A stretch of DNA of 64,000 nt from Roseivirga sp. (GTDB lineage Bacteria; Bacteroidota; Bacteroidia; Cytophagales; Cyclobacteriaceae), in contig JAJCYM010000062.1 in NCBI GenBank assembly GCA_029262895.1, positions 1 through 64,000 on the forward strand, written 5' to 3'. The position numbers and the translations under genes were made by a program. The notes under the pieces were generated by a model. The model saw nothing but the letters and a program-made list of their open reading frames with translations, had not been told where the DNA came from and did no database searches. Positions 43,718-53,697 of this stretch are shown in pieces. Position 1 is the stretch's first letter, and each line of letters begins with the position of its first letter.

Positions 43718-44185
43718 ATGCAAGACTGGATACCTGTTGTATTATTAATTCTTATTGGATTGGCACTTGTTTACGTTGAAGTGCTTTTTGTACCAGGAAC
43801 AACCTTCATAGGAATTGTTGGATTAATAGTGATGGGCATCGGTATCTATGTTACCTACGAAAAATTTGGTTCAGAAACTGGGACTATAGTTTTGATTGGA
43901 AGCTTTTTAGTTTCTCTTGGTGGCTTTTATTATAGCTTCAAAAACAAAACGTGGGAACGCTTTGCACTTAAATCAAAGATCAGGAGTAAAGTAAAAGAAG
44001 ATTATACTGCTGGTCTTGAGATAGCTATGGTGGGTAAAGCATTGTCAGACTTGAAGCCAATAGGTAAAGCAGAATTTGGAGATGAAACATTTGAGGTGAC
44101 AACGCAGGGAGATTTGATTGAATCAGGTCAAGCGATAAAAATCAAGAGCCTCAAACGAAATAAAATAGTAGTCGAGTTAACCTAA
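43718..44185 (+). CDS. NfeD-like membrane protein
   Basis: 155 residues. Two to three transmembrane helices ([59 protein letters not shown]) and a C-terminal OB-like beta domain with [20 protein letters not shown] and [16 protein letters not shown]. NfeD partners of flotillin-like proteins support membrane microdomains. It precedes the flotillin gene by eight bases and lacks the N-terminal serine-protease domain of long NfeD. Confidence 0.88.
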   Translation: MQDWIPVVLLILIGLALVYVEVLFVPGTTFIGIVGLIVMGIGIYVTYEKFGSETGTIVLIGSFLVSLGGFYYSFKNKTWERFALKSKIRSKVKEDYTAGLEIAMVGKALSDLKPIGKAEFGDETFEVTTQGDLIESGQAIKIKSLKRNKIVVELT

Positions 44186-44193
44186 CCGTAATT

Positions 44194-45195
44194 ATGGAAG
44201 AATATTTAAGCTTAATCTTAGTCGCTGTCGGAATCATTGTTGTTTTCGCAATCCTCTATTTCGTACCCATAGGACTTTGGATTACAGCCCGAATTTCTGG
44301 TGTGAAAGTTGGCTTATTAACGCTGGTCTTAATGCGCGTTAGAAGAGTGCCACCAAGGATTATTGTTAATTCCTTGATTACAGCAACCAAGGCTGGCCTG
44401 GATTTGACTTCAGATGATCTGGAGACGCATTTCTTGGCAGGAGGTAATGTTCCTTCGGTAATAAAGGCGCTCATATCCGCAGACAAAGCAAATATTGAGT
44501 TGGGCTTCAAACAAGCCACAGCAATTGACTTGGCAGGAAGGGAAGTATTTGAGGCAGTTCAGATTTCGGTTAATCCAAAAGTAATTACTACGCCTAAAGT
44601 AGCAGCTGTTGCCCAGGATGGAATACAGTTGATCGCCATTGCAAGAGTGACTGTTCGTGCTAACATCCAACAACTTGTTGGAGGTGCGGGTGAAGACACA
44701 ATTTTAGCCAGGGTAGGTGAAGGTATTGTAACTTCAATTGGTTCTGCAGGATCTCACAAAGCTGTTTTAGAGAATCCTGACAAGATTTCTAAACTAGTAC
44801 TTCAGAGAGGACTGGATGCTGGAACGGCATTTGAAATTTTGTCTATTGACATAGCAGATGTGGATGTGGGAGTTAACATCGGTGCAATTTTGCAGACTGA
44901 TCAGGCACAAGCTGATTTGAAAGTGGCTGAAGCCAAGGCTGAGGAGCGAAGAGCTATGGCAGTTGCTGAAGAACAAGAAATGAAGGCTAAGTCTCAAGAA
45001 GCCAGAGCGAAAGTAATTGAAGCAGAAGCCGAAATTCCTCAGGCTATTGCCGAATCATTTAGGTCAGGAAACCTTGGGATCATGGACTATTATAAGATGG
45101 AGAATATTCAATCTGATACAGACATGAGAGAATCGATAGCCAAACCGGAACAGAAAAGTTCAGGAATCAAACGCGATAAGGGAGATAAAAAATAG
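44194..45195 (+). CDS. floA: Flotillin-like protein FloA (SPFH family)
   Basis: 333 residues, the length of the bacterial FloA group. One N-terminal hairpin-type membrane segment ([20 protein letters not shown]), an SPFH domain with [24 protein letters not shown]-like content (seen as [20 protein letters not shown]), and a coiled-coil ending with Ala/Glu repeats ([20 protein letters not shown]). It organises membrane microdomains with NfeD. The pair is followed by a strong terminator. Confidence 0.92.
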   Translation: MEEYLSLILVAVGIIVVFAILYFVPIGLWITARISGVKVGLLTLVLMRVRRVPPRIIVNSLITATKAGLDLTSDDLETHFLAGGNVPSVIKALISADKANIELGFKQATAIDLAGREVFEAVQISVNPKVITTPKVAAVAQDGIQLIAIARVTVRANIQQLVGGAGEDTILARVGEGIVTSIGSAGSHKAVLENPDKISKLVLQRGLDAGTAFEILSIDIADVDVGVNIGAILQTDQAQADLKVAEAKAEERRAMAVAEEQEMKAKSQEARAKVIEAEAEIPQAIAESFRSGNLGIMDYYKMENIQSDTDMRESIAKPEQKSSGIKRDKGDKK

Positions 45196-45200
45196 AAATA

Positions 45201-45224
45201 AAAAAGCCACGTAAGTGGCTTTTT
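45201..45224. terminator. Bidirectional terminator after floA
   Basis: AAAAAGCCAC (45201-45210), GTAA loop, GTGGCTTTTT (45215-45224): a perfect 10-bp stem with A and T runs, 6 bases past the floA stop. It can also act on the convergent WG-repeat gene, whose stop is 74 bases further on. Confidence 0.85.
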
Positions 45225-45297
45225 TATTTCAGCACAGGCCCGATTAAGTGGGTTTCTTGTTAACTATCAGTCTGACCGATTATCTCAAATTCCTCTT

Positions 45298-47523
45298 TTA
45301 TTTAAGGACAACTTCCGATGAAGCAGCTTTTTCACGAACGAGGAATTTGCCATTAAATGTCAAAATGTAATCATAGGCCAGTGGAATAATATCCAACCCC
45401 TTAATTGAGATCACCCCGAATTTGCCATTTTTCGACACCATAAATTGCGTTTTGTTGATCTGCTCTATAGAAGAATATTGTGGATCTCTGGCTACCACCC
45501 CATTTCTGTTAGCCAAGCCAACCTGACCGTTTTCGTAAAATAGAAGATGGTCTTTTTCACGTATGATTTTATCATATTTCACAGGGAGAACTTCCTTTCC
45601 CTCAAGATCAATAAGACCAAATCTGCTATTTTTCCGAACTATGGATAATTGACCATAAAAGGGTGTGACCTCATCATATGTAGGCTGAATCACAAGCCTC
45701 TCTTGTTTGTCTATAAAGCCCCATTTGCCGATAAGTTTGATGGCCGATAGGCCCTCCGAGAAATGTTGAACTGAGTCATACCTGTTGGCAATACTCAACT
45801 GACCTCTTTCATCGATAAACCCCCACTTGCCGTCAATCCTGACAGATATTAGGTCCTCTTCATGGTCTTTTACTTCTTGAATATCTTTGTCAAGAAGAAT
45901 TCGGGCTTTGGTGGTAGAATTGTATACCTCCCATCTGTTGTTTTTCTTGAAAATGTAGAGTGATGGTTCTATATACATCAGGGTATCCACAGCTTCCAAT
46001 ATGTCTCGGCTCCCCTGCCTATTTAGTAGAATGTATTGGTCGTCACGGTTTTTCTCAAGGAACAATGAGCCAATAGGCTCTATTGCATTTTGACTTCTAT
46101 AGAGTGTATTACCCTCCAGGTCCATAATGCCATTTTCTGATCCCTGTTTATAAAGCATGTTTTCCTCCATCAGCGTCATGTCATCTTTATATGGGGTTAC
46201 CACCCAAATTCCGTTTTCGTTGATCACTCCATAACTATTCTGATAATAAACCTTGGCAAAACTTCCCATTAAGGCACTCAAAGAATCATAAAGAAATGGA
46301 CTGACTTCTCCTCCGAGATTGTCAAGAAGGCCCCATTTGCTATTCCTTCTTGCCTTAAGACGATCAGCTGTTTCGTGTTGAAAATGTTCATACTGAAAAA
46401 AGCCCACTTGCTTTCCGGTATGATCATATGGGGTCCAGGACTGATTATTTGGTCGTTTGATTTTCGAGAACACCAAATCCTGGCCAACCCAAACAGAATC
46501 TTGCCGAAGAGGGATTAGGTATTTGCCAAGTGCATTAAGAATACCAAAGTACTTTCCATCATTTACCGTCAAAAGCTCATATTGAGCATCGCTTAATTCC
46601 AGGTCTTTGAAATAGCTCAGATACGATTCGCCCTGGGTAATAATCGCTGTGTTGTTATTGGTTTGAACGGCAAAAGAAGAGTCTGTTAATGGCAGAATCT
46701 TGTCGAAAAAGAAGGAGTTGATCACTTTGTTTTCAGCATCCAGAAGGGTCCACTTATCAAACGGCACACCGATCAATTGCCCTTGATCTAACCGGATATC
46801 TTTGTATTTGGGTGCCACTATCATCTGTCCCAAACCATCAACAACGCCTTTCCGATTGTAAAAGCTAATCAGGAAACGGTTTTCATCCAGTGGTTTAATG
46901 GATTCAAAATCAAAGCTTGACTTTTGATCACCCTCTATGGTATAGATAGCCATAAACCCCTCATCATTTTCCACCGCCAATAGATTTGAATTGATTCTCT
47001 GTATCGACTCAAATTCAAGAGGAATAACCAGTTTTCCAGCAGCGTTCATAAAGCCGGCTTTTTCGATGCTATTGATCCTCTTCGAGATGATCAGGTTTTG
47101 GTTGATAACCGTGACATTCTCAAGATCAATCGGTATTACTATTTTCCCTTTGGTATTTGAAACTCCGTACTTATTAAAGATGGAAAATCTACTTCTAAGG
47201 GCTGTAATCAGCAGGTTTTTGGTGAATGGATAGAGGAGAGTATATTGGGAATTGACAACTTTCTTACCCTCGATATTTACCAAGCCCCAGGTCTCATTTT
47301 CTTTGAAACCAATTACCCCATCAATAACAATTACGGTTCCATCTGACCAGCCGATGTCATCGTATTTAGCTGGGATAACCACTTCATCGGTCGCTGCATT
47401 AGCCAGACCAAATTTTCCGTTGACCGAGATTTTTTTGAATTCGTCTATATGGGATGCCCTTAGCACAGTCGCCTGTAGAATCAGAAGAATGACGACAATA
47501 CACTGGTGCCTGTTGAACCTCAT
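45298..47523 (-). CDS. WG-repeat protein
   Basis: 741 residues. Signal peptide MRFNRHQCIVVILLILQATV, then a long series of WG (KWG-type) repeats of about 40-50 residues, for example GKFGLANAATDEVVIPAKYD, GKWGFIDERGQLSIANRYDS and GKWGFIDKQERLVIQPTYDE. WG repeats are predicted to form extended beta structures that display binding surfaces; the ligand is unknown. Located 68 bases after hemA ends on the same strand; a functional link is not evident. Confidence 0.85.
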   Translation of the reverse strand: MRFNRHQCIVVILLILQATVLRASHIDEFKKISVNGKFGLANAATDEVVIPAKYDDIGWSDGTVIVIDGVIGFKENETWGLVNIEGKKVVNSQYTLLYPFTKNLLITALRSRFSIFNKYGVSNTKGKIVIPIDLENVTVINQNLIISKRINSIEKAGFMNAAGKLVIPLEFESIQRINSNLLAVENDEGFMAIYTIEGDQKSSFDFESIKPLDENRFLISFYNRKGVVDGLGQMIVAPKYKDIRLDQGQLIGVPFDKWTLLDAENKVINSFFFDKILPLTDSSFAVQTNNNTAIITQGESYLSYFKDLELSDAQYELLTVNDGKYFGILNALGKYLIPLRQDSVWVGQDLVFSKIKRPNNQSWTPYDHTGKQVGFFQYEHFQHETADRLKARRNSKWGLLDNLGGEVSPFLYDSLSALMGSFAKVYYQNSYGVINENGIWVVTPYKDDMTLMEENMLYKQGSENGIMDLEGNTLYRSQNAIEPIGSLFLEKNRDDQYILLNRQGSRDILEAVDTLMYIEPSLYIFKKNNRWEVYNSTTKARILLDKDIQEVKDHEEDLISVRIDGKWGFIDERGQLSIANRYDSVQHFSEGLSAIKLIGKWGFIDKQERLVIQPTYDEVTPFYGQLSIVRKNSRFGLIDLEGKEVLPVKYDKIIREKDHLLFYENGQVGLANRNGVVARDPQYSSIEQINKTQFMVSKNGKFGVISIKGLDIIPLAYDYILTFNGKFLVREKAASSEVVLK

Positions 47524-47591
47524 TGAGTTTTATACGGATAGACCCGGAAAGCAACAAGCTTACGAAAATTGGAGACTGAATAAAAGTCGAA

Positions 47592-48857
47592 TTATTTCTC
47601 TTGACTTTGTTTTTCAAGATCAAATAGATCGTTCAAAACGTCAATCAGAGTTTCAGCCTCACCTCTTTTGCACGCTGCCTTTAATTGTAGAACGGGCAGT
47701 TTCATGATTTTTTGTGTAAGACTCTTAGATAATTTTTCAGCAAGCGCCATTTCTTTAGTGCTCGCATTTTTAAGGAAGCGAGCCAGCTCTGCCTGACGGA
47801 TGTCTTCAAGCGCACCTTTTAGCTTGTTGATTGTGGGAGAAACAACCATCTCTTTGGCCCAATCATTGAATTCTAATATGGCCTCTTCTATGATTCCTTC
47901 TACACCCGGAATTGCAGCCTGTCTTTTCTCCAGGGTAGCCGAGGCTTTCGCATGAATATCATCAATGTTATAGAGTGACACCCCTGAAATTTCATCAATA
48001 CCACTTTCAATCGACCTTGGAATCGAGAGGTCAATGAAAAATTTGTACCCATTAATACCGTGCTTACTCACCTGATCAAATGTGATAAAGGGTTGATCGC
48101 TGGCGATAGATGACAATATAATATCAGCTTCTTCCACGGCCTGATTTACCAATTCGAAATCAACAATATTGAGCTGGCATTCTGCTGCGATTCGCTCAGC
48201 ACTCGATCTTGTTCTGTTCGCGATTGAAACATCCAAATCAGTCAGCGAAATGTGTCGGCAAACATCCTCACCAATTTCACCCAAGCCAAGCACCAATACT
48301 TTTGGGCTAACAATACTTTCCGCAAGGGTCTGTATAAGTTCTGATGCTACATATGAAACGCTGGCTGCGCCATCTCTGAAGCTTGTCTCCTGCGAGACCC
48401 TTTTGCTTGAAAAGAAGATGGTATGCAAAAGTCTGTGAAGAAAAGGCCCGGCCAGCTTTGCATCTGCTGTTAACTGATAAGCTTTTTTGATCTGATTTGA
48501 AATTTGCATGTCACCAATGACCTGCGCCTCAAGTCCGAGACTAACTCTGAACAGATGGCGGGCTGCATCATCTGAATTAAGAAAGTCAAAGTATTGTTTG
48601 TATGCCACCATTTCAGGGATACCCTTCTTAATTCCGATAAGAGAAATAAGGGCATCAGAGTAGTCCTCAGAGGCGGTATAGTAGATTTCTGTGCGATTAC
48701 ATGTGGAAAGTATGAATAGCTCCTCAACCGGAACAATATCGGTTACTTCCGATAAGATTTCCCGAATTAGATCCTCGCTCAAAGCAATGCTCTCTCTGAT
48801 CTCAACAGGAGCCTTTTTGTAAGATAAACTGATCGCTTTAAAAATTGAACTGGTCAT
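47592..48857 (-). CDS. hemA: Glutamyl-tRNA reductase
   Basis: About 421 residues from ATG 48857, giving MTSSIFKAISLSYKKAPVEI as in the family; an upstream ATG (48926) would add 23 unsupported residues. The active-site Cys lies in LFILSTCNRTEIYY near residue 50. The NADPH domain begins VLVLGLGEIGEDVCRHI. The C-terminal dimerisation helix carries LKAACKRGEAETLIDVLNDL. It makes glutamate-1-semialdehyde, the first step of C5 haem synthesis. hemC and hemD, often adjacent, are absent here. Confidence 0.93.
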   Translation of the reverse strand: MTSSIFKAISLSYKKAPVEIRESIALSEDLIREILSEVTDIVPVEELFILSTCNRTEIYYTASEDYSDALISLIGIKKGIPEMVAYKQYFDFLNSDDAARHLFRVSLGLEAQVIGDMQISNQIKKAYQLTADAKLAGPFLHRLLHTIFFSSKRVSQETSFRDGAASVSYVASELIQTLAESIVSPKVLVLGLGEIGEDVCRHISLTDLDVSIANRTRSSAERIAAECQLNIVDFELVNQAVEEADIILSSIASDQPFITFDQVSKHGINGYKFFIDLSIPRSIESGIDEISGVSLYNIDDIHAKASATLEKRQAAIPGVEGIIEEAILEFNDWAKEMVVSPTINKLKGALEDIRQAELARFLKNASTKEMALAEKLSKSLTQKIMKLPVLQLKAACKRGEAETLIDVLNDLFDLEKQSQEK

Positions 48858-49066
48858 TCGGTACTTTCTTTCCTTAACTACGCGGCCGCAAAAATAAACC
48901 CAACCCCCTTCATAAAAAAGTGACAAAAATCAGGTTTTGCTATTTAGAATAATTACAAATAACACTGACCTACTTTTGGCAACTTCACACCAAACGGCCT
49001 GAATTTATAAAGTGAAATTTTTTGGCTAAATTTCCTTTAAGCCTGTTGTCATTAATTACTCCACCA

Positions 49067-50032
49067 ATGATGAAAAGGCTGCGCAAATCAATCAGAAATA
49101 ATTTTGGTTTTTCTAAAACAGAAACGAATGGTGTTCTGATTTTGATTCCATTAATGGTGCTCTTTTTGTCCGCACCAAGTCTTTATACCAGAATCTTTTC
49201 CAGTGGTTATGAAAACTACGATACCGATAAGGCCTTATTAGATAGTATCCTTCAAGTCTGGAATGAAAGTGCCCTTCCTCGGGATTCCATTAGCCCGTCA
49301 CCTCTCAATTTGGAGACAGTAATAAACTTGCAACCCTTTGACCCAAATACTGCCAATACAGAATTAATGGAGTCGGTAGGAATACCCAGATATCTCGCCC
49401 GGAGGATTCTGAATTATCGATCCAGTGGAGGCAGATTTAAAATTAAAAGTGACCTGGGCAAAATCTATGATTTCCCCGATTCTCTTCTGAATACTTTAAA
49501 ACCCTTTATCTCCCTTCCTGAAAAATTACGAGCGGCCAAATCAGTGAGTGAGCAAAAGACTAATGTCAAACAGCCCTTAAATGAAACAGTACAAGTGAAA
49601 GAAGAGAGTGGGCCAAATGAAAGGTTGGTGTTGATAAAAATTGACATTAATCAAGCCGATACTACTTTGCTCAAAACACTTCGAGGAATAGGGCCTGTCT
49701 ATGCTGCCAGAATTGTGAAATATCGTGAGCTGCTTGGTGGCTATACGCAGGTGAGTCAGTTGAGCGAAGTCTTTGGCCTGTCAGATTCCTTAGTTGTAAG
49801 TTTCGAGCAAAGGCTGTTGGTAGAACAGGCCTTTAGACCTGTCAGGATTAATATTAATATAGCCACGTTTAAGGAGCTCAATGCACACCCCTACATTAGC
49901 TTCGATCAAACCAAGGATATCCTCAATACAAAAAGTAAGAGTGGTAAATTTGAAAGTGCTGCTGACCTGTCAAGAGTAAAATCCCTTTCAAAATCCGATA
50001 GAGAACGGCTGGCTCCGTATCTTAGTTATTAG
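49067..50032 (+). CDS. Membrane-anchored helix-hairpin-helix (ComEA-like) protein
   Basis: About 320 residues from ATG 49067 (a second ATG follows at 49070; a TTG at 49022 is less likely). One N-terminal membrane segment (NGVLILIPLMVLFLSAPSLY), a short spacer, then three HhH units: FDPNTANTELMESVGIPRYL, DINQADTTLLKTLRGIGPVY and NINIATFKELNAHPYISFDQ. HhH proteins bind DNA without sequence preference; ComEA homologues act in DNA uptake. No other competence genes are present here. It ends one base before nnr. Confidence 0.83.
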   Translation: MMKRLRKSIRNNFGFSKTETNGVLILIPLMVLFLSAPSLYTRIFSSGYENYDTDKALLDSILQVWNESALPRDSISPSPLNLETVINLQPFDPNTANTELMESVGIPRYLARRILNYRSSGGRFKIKSDLGKIYDFPDSLLNTLKPFISLPEKLRAAKSVSEQKTNVKQPLNETVQVKEESGPNERLVLIKIDINQADTTLLKTLRGIGPVYAARIVKYRELLGGYTQVSQLSEVFGLSDSLVVSFEQRLLVEQAFRPVRININIATFKELNAHPYISFDQTKDILNTKSKSGKFESAADLSRVKSLSKSDRERLAPYLSY

Positions 50033-50033
50033 A

Positions 50034-51542
50034 ATGAAAAAATTGCTTAATGCCGCTCAAATTCGGGTGGCCGATCAGTATACCATAAAAAATGAGCCAA
50101 TTGCTTCAATCGATCTGATGGAGCGGGCATCAGAAGCATTTGTTAAGCAATTTCAAAAATTGGTTTCAACTGACAAGTCAGTGGCAGTTGTTTGTGGTCC
50201 TGGAAATAACGGGGGAGATGCGTTCGCGATAGCGCGCCTGCTTCACGGTCATGGATATCAAACTATGTGCTATGAATCGATAGTTGATGGACACTCTCCG
50301 GATTGCGAGGTAAATAGAGAGCGTTATCGACAAAACGGATGGCTCGTGAAGCTCTTGGATAAAGACAGTCCAAAATTCGAAGAGGATGTAATTGTCGATG
50401 GTCTATTTGGTTCTGGACTGAGTAGGCCAATTAAGGAAGGTGTCTATGCCAGCTTGATCGATCTGATAAATGACTCTGGTAAAGAGGCAATCGCCATAGA
50501 CATACCCTCAGGCCTGTTCTCTGATGGACCGGGACATGAGAAAGTGGTTAAGGCCGACCATACCATCACTTTTGAATTGCCAAAAATTAGTTTTTTACTG
50601 CCCGAGACAGGAGAATATGTTGGTGAGTTTCATGTGGTTGGAATCGGTCTGGATCAAGGCTTTGTGGGCGCTCAAGAATCCAACTACTTTTTGATTGAGC
50701 AATCGAGTATCAAAGGACTGCTTAAGAAGCGTGATAAATTTTCTCATAAGGGCACTTATGGAAGAGTTCAGATTGTAGCTGGCAGTCGGGGCAAAATGGG
50801 AGCCGCCTATTTGTGTGGTAAAGCCTGTTTGAGGACGGGGGTTGGACTGTTGACCATGAATATCCCAGGAAGTGGTGACAACATTATTCAAACTAGTTTG
50901 CCGGAGGCCATGACAATGTCTAATGAGGGTGAACACTGTGTTTCGAAAATTGAATTGCTTGAAAAGACGAATGTGTTTTGCCTGGGGCCAGGTTTGGGCA
51001 CGGACCCACTTACCAAAAATGCTGTGACTCAGTTCCTGCATAATTCTCCAGACAAACCCTTGGTTTTGGATGCAGATGCACTGAACATAATTGCAGGAGA
51101 TATTGGCTTGCTGAAATTGGTTCCGAGAGGATCAATACTCACCCCACATGCGCTTGAATTTGAAAGGCTATTCGGCACCAACGAAAATAGTTTAGAGAAA
51201 TTTGATGTCATGCGCAGCTTTTCTCAAAAAACCGGAGTATTAGTTGTATCAAAGGGAGCGCACTCCGTTGTATCTGATGAGGATGGAAAAATCTACTTCA
51301 ATACTTCTGGAAATCCGGGAATGGCGACAGCCGGAAGTGGAGATGTGCTGGCTGGAATGATTGCAGGATTGCTTGCTCAGGGGATGAAATCGAGGGATGC
51401 CGCCATAGCGGGAGTTTACCTTCATGGAGTGGCAGGCGACATAGCAAGAAAAAAAGTAGGAGAAATGTCGTTAATGGCATCAGATTTGCTTCTTACCATT
51501 TCTCAAACAATTACTAACGTGCATAACGCGGAGATTATTTGA
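50034..51542 (+). CDS. nnr: Bifunctional NAD(P)H-hydrate repair enzyme Nnr
   Basis: 502 residues. The N-terminal half is the YjeF_N epimerase: VAVVCGPGNNGGDAFAIARLL and VIVDGLFGSGLSRPIKEGV. The C-terminal half is the ADP-dependent dehydratase (carbohydrate-kinase fold): GTYGRVQIVAGSRGKMGAAY, VLDADALNIIAG and GNPGMATAGSGDVLAGMIAG. Together they repair R/S-hydrated NAD(P)H. Coupled to the HhH gene by an essentially zero gap. The frame is intact. Confidence 0.93.
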   Translation: MKKLLNAAQIRVADQYTIKNEPIASIDLMERASEAFVKQFQKLVSTDKSVAVVCGPGNNGGDAFAIARLLHGHGYQTMCYESIVDGHSPDCEVNRERYRQNGWLVKLLDKDSPKFEEDVIVDGLFGSGLSRPIKEGVYASLIDLINDSGKEAIAIDIPSGLFSDGPGHEKVVKADHTITFELPKISFLLPETGEYVGEFHVVGIGLDQGFVGAQESNYFLIEQSSIKGLLKKRDKFSHKGTYGRVQIVAGSRGKMGAAYLCGKACLRTGVGLLTMNIPGSGDNIIQTSLPEAMTMSNEGEHCVSKIELLEKTNVFCLGPGLGTDPLTKNAVTQFLHNSPDKPLVLDADALNIIAGDIGLLKLVPRGSILTPHALEFERLFGTNENSLEKFDVMRSFSQKTGVLVVSKGAHSVVSDEDGKIYFNTSGNPGMATAGSGDVLAGMIAGLLAQGMKSRDAAIAGVYLHGVAGDIARKKVGEMSLMASDLLLTISQTITNVHNAEII

Positions 51543-51597
51543 AAAAATTGTAACTTTAACTAAACCTTGACACCTAAATAACTGTCTTAGTACTAAC

Positions 51598-51966
51598 ATG
51601 ACTTCTTTCGGCCAACGCATATCACTCATAAAAACCTTGCTTTTAGCAGCGCTACTACTGGTTTGTGTGAATGTTAATGCACAAGACGACCCGGTCAAGA
51701 CAACCAAAAATGACAAAATTAAGGTTGAAGTTTTCCCAAACCCCACATCAGATTACCTTACTGTAGATTTATCAAAACTTAGTTTAATAAGTCCTAAAAT
51801 TGAAATCCGTAATATTATCGGAAGTCAAATGCGGATGGATATAGAAAAATTAGAAGATAAGAAACACAGAGTTGATGTTAAAGACTATCCACCTGGATAC
51901 TACCTGGTTTTGGTAAGGGATGTCAGATCGAAATTCCAACAAACGATCAGATTCTCAAAAAAATAA
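51598..51966 (+). CDS. Signal peptide plus type A T9SS sorting domain with almost no cargo
   Basis: 122 residues. Signal peptide of about 28 residues (KTLLLAALLLVCVNVNAQ), a spacer of about 14 residues (DDPVKTTKNDKIKV), then a complete type A C-terminal domain: VFPNPTSDYLTVDLSK, IRNIIGSQM, DYPPGYYLVLVRD and TIRFSKK. Such domains normally sit behind large secreted enzymes or adhesins and direct them through SprA/PorV. Here there is no cargo, so it could be a standalone surface protein, a decoy/regulator or a shortened gene. Located 55 bases after nnr. Confidence 0.85.
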   Translation: MTSFGQRISLIKTLLLAALLLVCVNVNAQDDPVKTTKNDKIKVEVFPNPTSDYLTVDLSKLSLISPKIEIRNIIGSQMRMDIEKLEDKKHRVDVKDYPPGYYLVLVRDVRSKFQQTIRFSKK

Positions 51967-51970
51967 TGTG

Positions 51971-51991
51971 AGCGGCCTAGGCCGCTTTTTT
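51971..51991. terminator. Palindromic terminator between the CTD protein and asnS
   Basis: AGCGGCCTAGGCCGCT (51971-51986) is a perfect palindrome followed by TTTTTT on the plus strand, 5 bases past the sorting-domain gene stop. The asnS stop lies inside the T run, so on the minus strand asnS runs into the same structure. Confidence 0.8.
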
Positions 51992-53438
51992 AATACTCGG
52001 CATTTCCGGGAGTTCTTGGGAAAGGTATTACGTCCCTGATATTCCCCATGCCGGTCACAAAAATCATAAGCCTCTCAAAGCCCAATCCGAAACCGCTGTG
52101 CGGTGCAGTACCAAATCTGCGAGTGTCCAAATACCAATCCATTTCATCCTTAGGAATTCCCATGTCATCCATACGCTCAAGGAGTTTGTCCAATCGTTCC
52201 TCTCTTTGAGAACCGCCAACCATTTCTCCAATACCGGGAAACAAAATATCCATAGCACCCACTGTCTTGCCATCATCGTTTTGACGCATATAGAAAGACT
52301 TAATTTCTGACGGGTAGTCCGTAAGAATTACGGGTTTCTTGAAATGTTTCTCTACCAAGTATCTTTCATGTTCCGATTGCAGGTCTGTGCCCCAGTGGTC
52401 TACAGGAAATTGAAATTTCTTTTTCTTGTTAGGCTTCGAGTTTCTTAGGATATCGAAGGCCTCTGTATAGGTAATCCTGACAAATTCACTGTCTACAATC
52501 AATTTCAGCTTCTCCGTGAGCGTCATTTCAGATCGCTCAATGGCCGGCTTACTTTTTTCCTCATCAAGTAATCGCTTTTCCAGGAAGGCCAAATCATCAG
52601 CACAGTTGTCCAGGGCATACTGTACAAGATACTTGAGCAATTCCTCAGCCAGGTCCATGTTGTCCTCCAGGTCATAGAAAGCCATTTCCGGCTCAATCAT
52701 CCAGAATTCGGCCAAATGCCGTGTAGTATTGGAGTTTTCAGCTCTGAACGTAGGCCCGAAGGTGTAAATATCACTAAGCGCCATGGCTCCTAGCTCTCCC
52801 TCAAGCTGACCTGAAACGGTTAAGTTGGTCTCTTTTTCGAAAAAATCTTGCTTATAATCAACTTTACCTTCTTCTGTCAGTGGAGGGTTAATTGGGTCCA
52901 AAGTCGTAACTCTGAACATTTCTCCTGCACCTTCAGCGTCTGATCCGGTAATGATAGGTGTATGTAAATAATAGAAACCCTTTCCATTAAAGAAATGATG
53001 CACTGCATATGACATGGCATGGCGGAGCCTAAGTACAGCACCAAAGGTGTTGGTGCGTGGTCTCAGATGAGCAATTTCCCTAAGGAACTCAAAAGAGTGT
53101 TTTTTTGGCTGTAATGGATATGCTTCCGGATCAGCTACACCCAAAACCTCTATAGATTCTGCCTGAATTTCGATGGACTGTCCTGCCCCTTGGGATTCAG
53201 CTATTTTTCCGCTGGCTGAAATTGATGCTCCGGTGGTCACATCTTTAAGGATGTCCTCCGAGATTTTTTCCATATCAACCACGATCTGCAGGCTATTTAT
53301 TGTAGAACCGTCATTCAAAGCGATGAAATTCAAAAACTTGTTTCCACGCTTTGTTCTTACCCAGCCTTTTACGTTCACATCACTCCCGATTTCAGGGTTT
53401 TCCAGCAATGCTTTGATCTTGGTTCTTACAGTCTTCAT
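51990..53438 (-). CDS. asnS: Asparaginyl-tRNA synthetase
   Basis: 482 residues. N-terminal OB-fold anticodon-binding domain ([20 protein letters not shown]), then class IIb catalytic motifs: motif 2 in [20 protein letters not shown] and motif 3 in [16 protein letters not shown] followed by the ending [15 protein letters not shown], which is typical of AsnRS. It charges tRNA-Asn directly. Convergent with the T9SS sorting-domain gene. Stand-alone transcript with 259 bases to the divergent rpoN. Confidence 0.95.
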   Translation of the reverse strand: MKTVRTKIKALLENPEIGSDVNVKGWVRTKRGNKFLNFIALNDGSTINSLQIVVDMEKISEDILKDVTTGASISASGKIAESQGAGQSIEIQAESIEVLGVADPEAYPLQPKKHSFEFLREIAHLRPRTNTFGAVLRLRHAMSYAVHHFFNGKGFYYLHTPIITGSDAEGAGEMFRVTTLDPINPPLTEEGKVDYKQDFFEKETNLTVSGQLEGELGAMALSDIYTFGPTFRAENSNTTRHLAEFWMIEPEMAFYDLEDNMDLAEELLKYLVQYALDNCADDLAFLEKRLLDEEKSKPAIERSEMTLTEKLKLIVDSEFVRITYTEAFDILRNSKPNKKKKFQFPVDHWGTDLQSEHERYLVEKHFKKPVILTDYPSEIKSFYMRQNDDGKTVGAMDILFPGIGEMVGGSQREERLDKLLERMDDMGIPKDEMDWYLDTRRFGTAPHSGFGLGFERLMIFVTGMGNIRDVIPFPRTPGNAEY

Positions 53439-53697
53439 AATCTGATCAAAAATGATTCAAATAAATTGATCGCAAAGCAACCATTTTTTCGACTGATTCA
53501 CAATAAAATAGCTCGAAAATGGTTGCCGAATAATAAGGGTAATTATGAGCTGATTTGTAATTTTTATGGACTTTCAAGTCAATTGAAGCAACTTTTAATT
53601 TTTTGCACGGTTTTTGATAAAATGTTCGCTTATTTACGATTATATCACCTCACTTTATTTTAACTTTGATTAAAGTGAAGAGAATACGCTCAACCAA

